This document shows, piece by piece, positions 6,150-7,509 of a DNA stretch of 7,509 nucleotides; position 1 is the first letter of the stretch; each line of letters starts with the position of its first letter. The position numbers were made by a program, and so were the translations under genes. The notes beneath the pieces are model-generated. The model was not told the origin of the DNA, searched no databases, and was given only the letters and a program-made list of their open reading frames with translations. Source of the DNA: Candidatus Omnitrophota bacterium (lineage in GTDB: Bacteria; Omnitrophota; Gorgyraeia; Duberdicusellales; Duberdicusellaceae); NCBI GenBank assembly GCA_015486615.1, contig WFRI01000077.1, positions 1 to 7,509 on the forward strand. The letters run 5' to 3'.

Positions 6150-7370
6150 ATGCCTAAATTTGAATACACAGCCAAAACTCGGCAGTCGCAAATAAAGCGC
6201 GGTATAATAGAAGCTTCTTCTCAACAGGATGCGGTAAGGAAAATTCAGGCCCAGGGCTTGTTTGTTTCCAGTATCAGGCAGTTCCGCGATGAAAAGTCAG
6301 CCGCCTCCAAAAAACAAAGAGCCCGGCATAGAGGGATAAAAGTTTTGGATTTGGCAGTTTTCGCCCGGCAGACCGGAATTCTTTTAAATTCCGGAGTAAA
6401 CCTTCTTCGCTGTTTAGAAATAACTTCGGCTCAGTGTGAAAGCGGCCGGCTGAAAACGATTTTACAGCAAATAGTCAAATATGTAGAATCAGGAATGTCT
6501 TTGACTAACGCTTTGGAAAAATACCCTAAAGTATTTGATACTATGTGGTTAGGCCTGGTTGAAACAGGAGAGGCAAGCGGAAATTTATCCGGAGTTTTGT
6601 CTAAACTTGCCGACTATTTGGAGATGCGTATGGAGTTTAACCGGGAAATAATAACCGCCCTTGTTTATCCAGCGATTTTATTTTTTGCTGCCAGCGGAGC
6701 GTTGTTTTTCTTTACAGTATTTATCATCCCTAAGTTTAGTGAGATATTTGAGCAGTTTAATATAACTCTTCCTGTGCTTACCCGGTTTTTGTTCAGCCTC
6801 AGCAAATTTATGCAGGCTAATATTCTTTGGGTAATCTTGACTGCTGCCGGGGCCGCTTATGCTTTAAAATGGTGGAAAAGCACGCCTGCAGGCAGAGATT
6901 TGTTAGACAGAATAAAGTTGAAAGTTCCTATGATTAAGGATTTTTCCCGGACGTCTGCTCTGGAAAAATTTGCTTCTGAGGCCTCGATTCTTTTAGAAAG
7001 CGGCGTGTCAATAATTTACACTTTGGAAGTTGTCCAAAGGAGTATAGGTAATGTTGTTTTGGAACAAATGTTAGAGCAGATTAAAGAAAAAGTCCGTGGC
7101 GGCGCATTTTTATCCGAACAATTAGCAATTACTGGGTTTTTCCCGCCGATGATACTGGAGATGATTAAGATTGGAGAAGAAGTAGGCAATTTATCCGAGA
7201 TGTTTGCCAAAATCTCTCAGCATTACCAGAAGGAACTTTCAACCCGGATAAAAAGATTTGTAGCAATGTTTGAGCCGTTAATGGTTCTTTTTATGGGCGG
7301 AGTAATTGGGACAATAGTTATTTCGTTATTTATGCCTTTATTCCAGATAGCCACTGCCGGAGGGCATTGA
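6150..7370 (+). CDS. gspF: Inner-membrane platform protein, PilC/GspF family
   Basis: The 406-residue protein is the polytopic membrane platform that the assembly ATPase acts on. It starts MPKFEYTAK, as expected for the family, and has two T2SSF domains. The first has FARQTGILLNSGVNLLRCLE from residue 71 and GEASGNL at 140-146, followed by a membrane segment at about 171-194 (the start is LVYPAILFF). A second membrane segment lies at about 222-240. The second domain repeats the pattern with FASEASILLESGVSIIYTLE and GEEVGNLSEMF, then EPLMVLFMGGVIGTIVISLF from residue 375 as the last membrane segment. Length and motifs are normal, with nothing missing. Unlike the upstream genes it is separated from gspE by 166 bases and appears to have its own promoter. 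A strong terminator follows directly, so it ends the transcription unit. PilC and GspF names are both reasonable. Confidence 0.95.
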   Translation: MPKFEYTAKTRQSQIKRGIIEASSQQDAVRKIQAQGLFVSSIRQFRDEKSAASKKQRARHRGIKVLDLAVFARQTGILLNSGVNLLRCLEITSAQCESGRLKTILQQIVKYVESGMSLTNALEKYPKVFDTMWLGLVETGEASGNLSGVLSKLADYLEMRMEFNREIITALVYPAILFFAASGALFFFTVFIIPKFSEIFEQFNITLPVLTRFLFSLSKFMQANILWVILTAAGAAYALKWWKSTPAGRDLLDRIKLKVPMIKDFSRTSALEKFASEASILLESGVSIIYTLEVVQRSIGNVVLEQMLEQIKEKVRGGAFLSEQLAITGFFPPMILEMIKIGEEVGNLSEMFAKISQHYQKELSTRIKRFVAMFEPLMVLFMGGVIGTIVISLFMPLFQIATAGGH

Positions 7371-7381
7371 TTTATGTATTT

Positions 7382-7414
7382 ACCCCGTTAGAGAGAATTC
7401 TCTAACGGGGTTTA
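7382..7414 (+). terminator. Intrinsic terminator after the PilC/GspF gene
   Basis: A perfect 13-base stem (ACCCCGTTAGAGA at 7382-7394 with TCTCTAACGGGGT at 7399-7411) closes a GAAT tetraloop. The T tract after it is short (TTTACTTCTT). The GC-rich base of the stem and position 12 bases after the stop codon make termination the best reading. Confidence 0.85.
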
Positions 7415-7465
7415 CTTCTTGCTGGGTGTTGAGGCGGAAAATGTCTCAAGGAGAAAAATTCAATT

Positions 7466-7494
7466 AAATGTTGTTTTCTGGAAAGAAATGTTGT
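7466..7494 (+). repeat. Nine-base direct repeat spanning the right-end promoter
   Basis: AAATGTTGT occurs at 7466-7474 and again at 7486-7494, 20 bases apart from start to start. The first copy overlaps the -35 and the second touches the -10. The spacing is close to two helical turns, as for a direct-repeat operator, but chance in AT-rich DNA is also possible. Confidence 0.4.
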
Positions 7495-7499
7495 ATAAT
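7471..7499 (+). promoter_or_regulatory. Probable promoter for a gene beyond the window
   Basis: A perfect -10 TATAAT (7494-7499) sits 17 bases after TTGTTT (7471-7476), which keeps the first three bases of TTGACA. It lies after the terminator, in non-coding sequence, and faces the right end. Transcription would begin near 7506. The gene served is not visible; pilin genes are a possibility only by analogy with other loci. Confidence 0.55.
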
Positions 7500-7509
7500 A
7501 GAATGGTAG

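Noticed and set aside
7468..7509. Tiny reading frame of 13 codons plus stop (MLFSGKKCCIIEW) with AAGGAG upstream
   Set aside because: The ribosome-site spacing is about 14 bases, the frame overlaps the promoter, and nothing supports a peptide.
1..7509. CRISPR array, tRNA or rRNA genes
   Set aside because: No regularly spaced direct repeats were seen, and the non-coding gaps are too short or lack the needed structure.

Overview
The window holds one co-directional (+ strand) gene cluster for the inner-membrane platform, cytoplasmic ATPase and outer-membrane secretin of a type IV filament machine, meaning a type IVa-like pilus or a type II secretion-like system. The order is: a DNA-binding protein with an excisionase-type helix-turn-helix (5' end outside the window), a PilM-PilN fusion, a PilO-like protein, a PilP-like protein, a PilQ/GspD secretin, a PilB/GspE assembly ATPase, and a PilC/GspF platform protein. 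No pilin, prepilin peptidase or PilT retraction ATPase lies inside the window, so the sequence alone cannot separate pilus from secretion system. Gene symbols are therefore given by nearest family.

The secretin implies a diderm bacterium. The DNA is AT-rich with frequent A/T third positions and genes packed almost without gaps. The fused PilM-PilN, the PilQ-like secretin without AMIN domains and the helix-turn-helix leader gene suggest an uncultured lineage such as Omnitrophota or a relative in or near the PVC group. That placement is a low-confidence guess from overall character, not from any marker gene.

Layout: positions 1-5983 are a tight cluster, with a 4-base ATGA overlap, then gaps of 1, 4, 20 and 7 bases, consistent with one transcript and translational coupling. 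Positions 5984-6149 form the only real break inside the cluster. They carry a 101-base imperfect inverted repeat that begins at the last base of the ATPase stop codon, then a perfect extended -10 promoter element, then a perfect Shine-Dalgarno for the platform gene. Positions 6150-7370 are the platform gene. Positions 7382-7414 are a strong hairpin terminator. Positions 7415-7509 are leader sequence with a probable promoter (and a 9-base direct repeat across it) for a gene beyond the window.

How the parts work together (family knowledge): the PilMN fusion, PilO-like and PilP-like proteins form the alignment complex linking the cytoplasmic motor to the secretin. PilP contacts the secretin N0 domain. 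The hexameric ATPase turns the PilC/GspF platform to add pilin subunits, and the filament or pseudopilus works through the secretin channel. The most notable points are the PilM-PilN fusion with degenerate nucleotide-binding motifs (a GspL-like state), the possible c-di-GMP-binding N-domain of the ATPase, the structured gspE-gspF gap with its own promoter, and the helix-turn-helix gene coupled to the operon. I found no sign of a wholly new system; most of the window is a well-known machine in an unusual compact form.
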